A stretch of 42,997 nt of DNA from Bradyrhizobium sp. Its GTDB lineage: Bacteria > Pseudomonadota > Alphaproteobacteria > Rhizobiales > Xanthobacteraceae. Location of the stretch: positions 1-42,997 of the forward strand of contig NZ_SSMW01000093.1 of NCBI RefSeq assembly GCF_004799405.1. Reading direction: 5' to 3'. Below the pieces are notes generated by a model, which worked only from the letters and a program-made list of their open reading frames with translations, was not told the DNA's origin and ran no database searches. How positions within the stretch are numbered: the stretch's first letter is position 1; every line of letters begins with the position of its first letter. Position numbers and translations under genes: made by a program. Of this stretch, positions 41,992 through 42,997 are shown in pieces.

Positions 41992-42831
41992 TTGAAGGCA
42001 ATCAGCGCAATTGCGGCCAACAAGTTGGGCAAGTTTATTGCCAAAGACTTTCGCCGTGTTTTTGGTCCAGCACACGACGATATGGCGGAGCGTTTAGGCT
42101 CCTTGGCGCGTAGTACGATCGAATGTCTCGCCAGAAGCGACGCTCTCTACCACAACTACGAGCACACGTTACAAGTCACGATGGTTGGACGGGACATTCT
42201 AGAGGGAATGACGCTTTCACAACGAATAGAACCTACTGATTATAGTCATCTGATCATCGCTTGCCTATTGCATGATATCGGCTACATGCGCGGCGTTCTG
42301 AGCGGCGACACCGAAACCGAATTTGTAGTGGACGAGAGCGGAAAGAGAATTACGCTGCCTCGTGGCTCATCTGACGCAGCGCTGGCGCCTTATCACGTCG
42401 ATCGATCGAAGATCTTTGCCTTTGAGCGCCTTGGAAAGTCACCCACCATCGACGCGTCTCGAGTAGCCGCTGCAATTGAAATGACGCGCTTTCCTGCGCG
42501 TGCGGATCGCTCTTACGACAACATAGAGCCCAAACTAGTCCAGGCAGCCGATCTCATAGGCCAGCTTGGCGACCCGATGTATTCACGGAAGGCAAACGCA
42601 CTTTACGTTGAGTTTGAAGAAATGGGTATGAACCGACAGCTAGGGTACTCATCACCGGCTGATATTATTGATAAGTACCCGGCCTTCTTTTGGGATAGTG
42701 TTTCAACCCACATCGAGGATGGAATAAAATATCTGAATATGACGGTCTCGGGTCGGCAATGGATAGCAAACCTGCACCATCACATTTTGTGTGCGGAGCA
42801 TTCACACCGCTTCATGGGGCCCCAGCGCTGA
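41992..42831 (+). CDS. HD-domain protein (putative metal-dependent phosphohydrolase)
   Basis: About 279 residues with an HD-domain core: YHNYEHTLQVT provides the first histidines, and CLLHDIGYMRG is the His-Asp pair. RAADRSYDNIEPKLVQAADLIGQLGDP-like sequence further on supplies the distal Asp. It may hydrolyse a nucleotide or cyclic nucleotide, but its substrate is unknown. GGGGGA about 7 bases upstream favours TTG at 41992; TTG at 41977 is the outermost option. Its DNA is visibly richer in A and T than the rest of the window, hinting at acquisition. The PilZ gene is divergent from it. Confidence 0.8.
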   Translation: MKAISAIAANKLGKFIAKDFRRVFGPAHDDMAERLGSLARSTIECLARSDALYHNYEHTLQVTMVGRDILEGMTLSQRIEPTDYSHLIIACLLHDIGYMRGVLSGDTETEFVVDESGKRITLPRGSSDAALAPYHVDRSKIFAFERLGKSPTIDASRVAAAIEMTRFPARADRSYDNIEPKLVQAADLIGQLGDPMYSRKANALYVEFEEMGMNRQLGYSSPADIIDKYPAFFWDSVSTHIEDGIKYLNMTVSGRQWIANLHHHILCAEHSHRFMGPQR

Positions 42832-42863
42832 AATTCGGCAACCGGGCCGATGTCCGAGATGGT

Positions 42864-42997
42864 TCAAAAGCTGACCTGACGGTCCCGAAACGCGACTTCC
42901 GCTTCTCTAATCGGCCGGTTGAGGTCAAGCACTTTCAGGCTATCCACCGCTGCAGTGTCGATGTCTCTCACGGGCTCGCGCTTCTCTTCGGAATCGG
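42864..42997 (-). CDS. 3' end of a gene running off the window (partial)
   Basis: On the minus strand a frame is open from the window edge to a TGA at 42864-42866, about 44 codons. It includes DTAAVDSLKVLDLNRPIREA, which reads like a real protein end; NRPIREA-type endings are ones I associate, from memory, with hypothetical proteins of Bradyrhizobium. The start lies outside the window. No function can be given. Confidence 0.45.
   Translation of the reverse strand, partial: DSEEKREPVRDIDTAAVDSLKVLDLNRPIREAEVAFRDRQVSF

Overview
The window looks like a chromosomal segment of a Bradyrhizobium-type alphaproteobacterium (Bradyrhizobium/Rhodopseudomonas group). The reasons are the high GC content with strong G/C at third codon positions, the psd-pssA phospholipid pair, the AcpXL/LpxXL cluster for very-long-chain acyl lipid A, tandem Kup potassium-transporter sequence, and palindromic intergenic elements of a kind I associate with this group. 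No rRNA, tRNA, CRISPR array or complete transposase was recognised. Assignments rest on reading motifs and overall protein character, not on database searches.

Layout. 1-4.4 kb: two large inverted repeats, then cysS, a 37-codon membrane micro-ORF, a GNAT acetyltransferase, citramalate synthase (cimA) and a small VOC protein, mostly joined by ATGA overlaps. 4.5-11.6 kb: a LOG-type phosphoribohydrolase (minus strand), an Atm1-type ABC exporter, psd, pssA, an RraA-family protein, an SDR and a shikimate/quinate dehydrogenase relative. 11.8-18.4 kb: a MotA/MotB-type stator pair, a remnant of a second kup, intact kup, a rhodanese, a PLP aminotransferase and a putrescine-type binding protein.

18.4-22.7 kb (minus strand): acpXL-fabZ-fabF2-fabF1-lpxXL. 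The carrier protein, dehydratase and ketosynthase pair should build the very long acyl chain that the acyltransferase puts on lipid A. FabF2 has lost every catalytic ketosynthase residue, so it is probably a structural partner of FabF1. 22.8-29.4 kb: a small membrane protein, a KirBac-type K+ channel, a ParB-like protein, a CMD-family peroxidase relative, a HerA-like ATPase and MgtE.

29.4-34.1 kb: an MFS transporter preceded by two tandem operator-like dyads, then a four-gene operon encoding a GalB-type 4-oxalomesaconate hydratase, a CHA aldolase of the RraA fold, a 4,5-dihydroxyphthalate decarboxylase-like protein and a VOC-type extradiol dioxygenase. Together they suggest a compact aromatic ring-cleavage route ending in pyruvate and oxaloacetate. 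34.1-38.2 kb: a secreted M1 aminopeptidase and an M20 peptidase broken by one missing base.

38.2-43.0 kb is accessory-looking. It holds a secreted LamG-like protein, an XRE regulator overlapping a methyltransferase, a truncated MFS gene, a PilZ protein, a lower-GC HD-domain protein and the 3' end of another gene. Between them lie repeated hairpins and copies of a short repeat, one of which sits exactly at the MFS truncation point.
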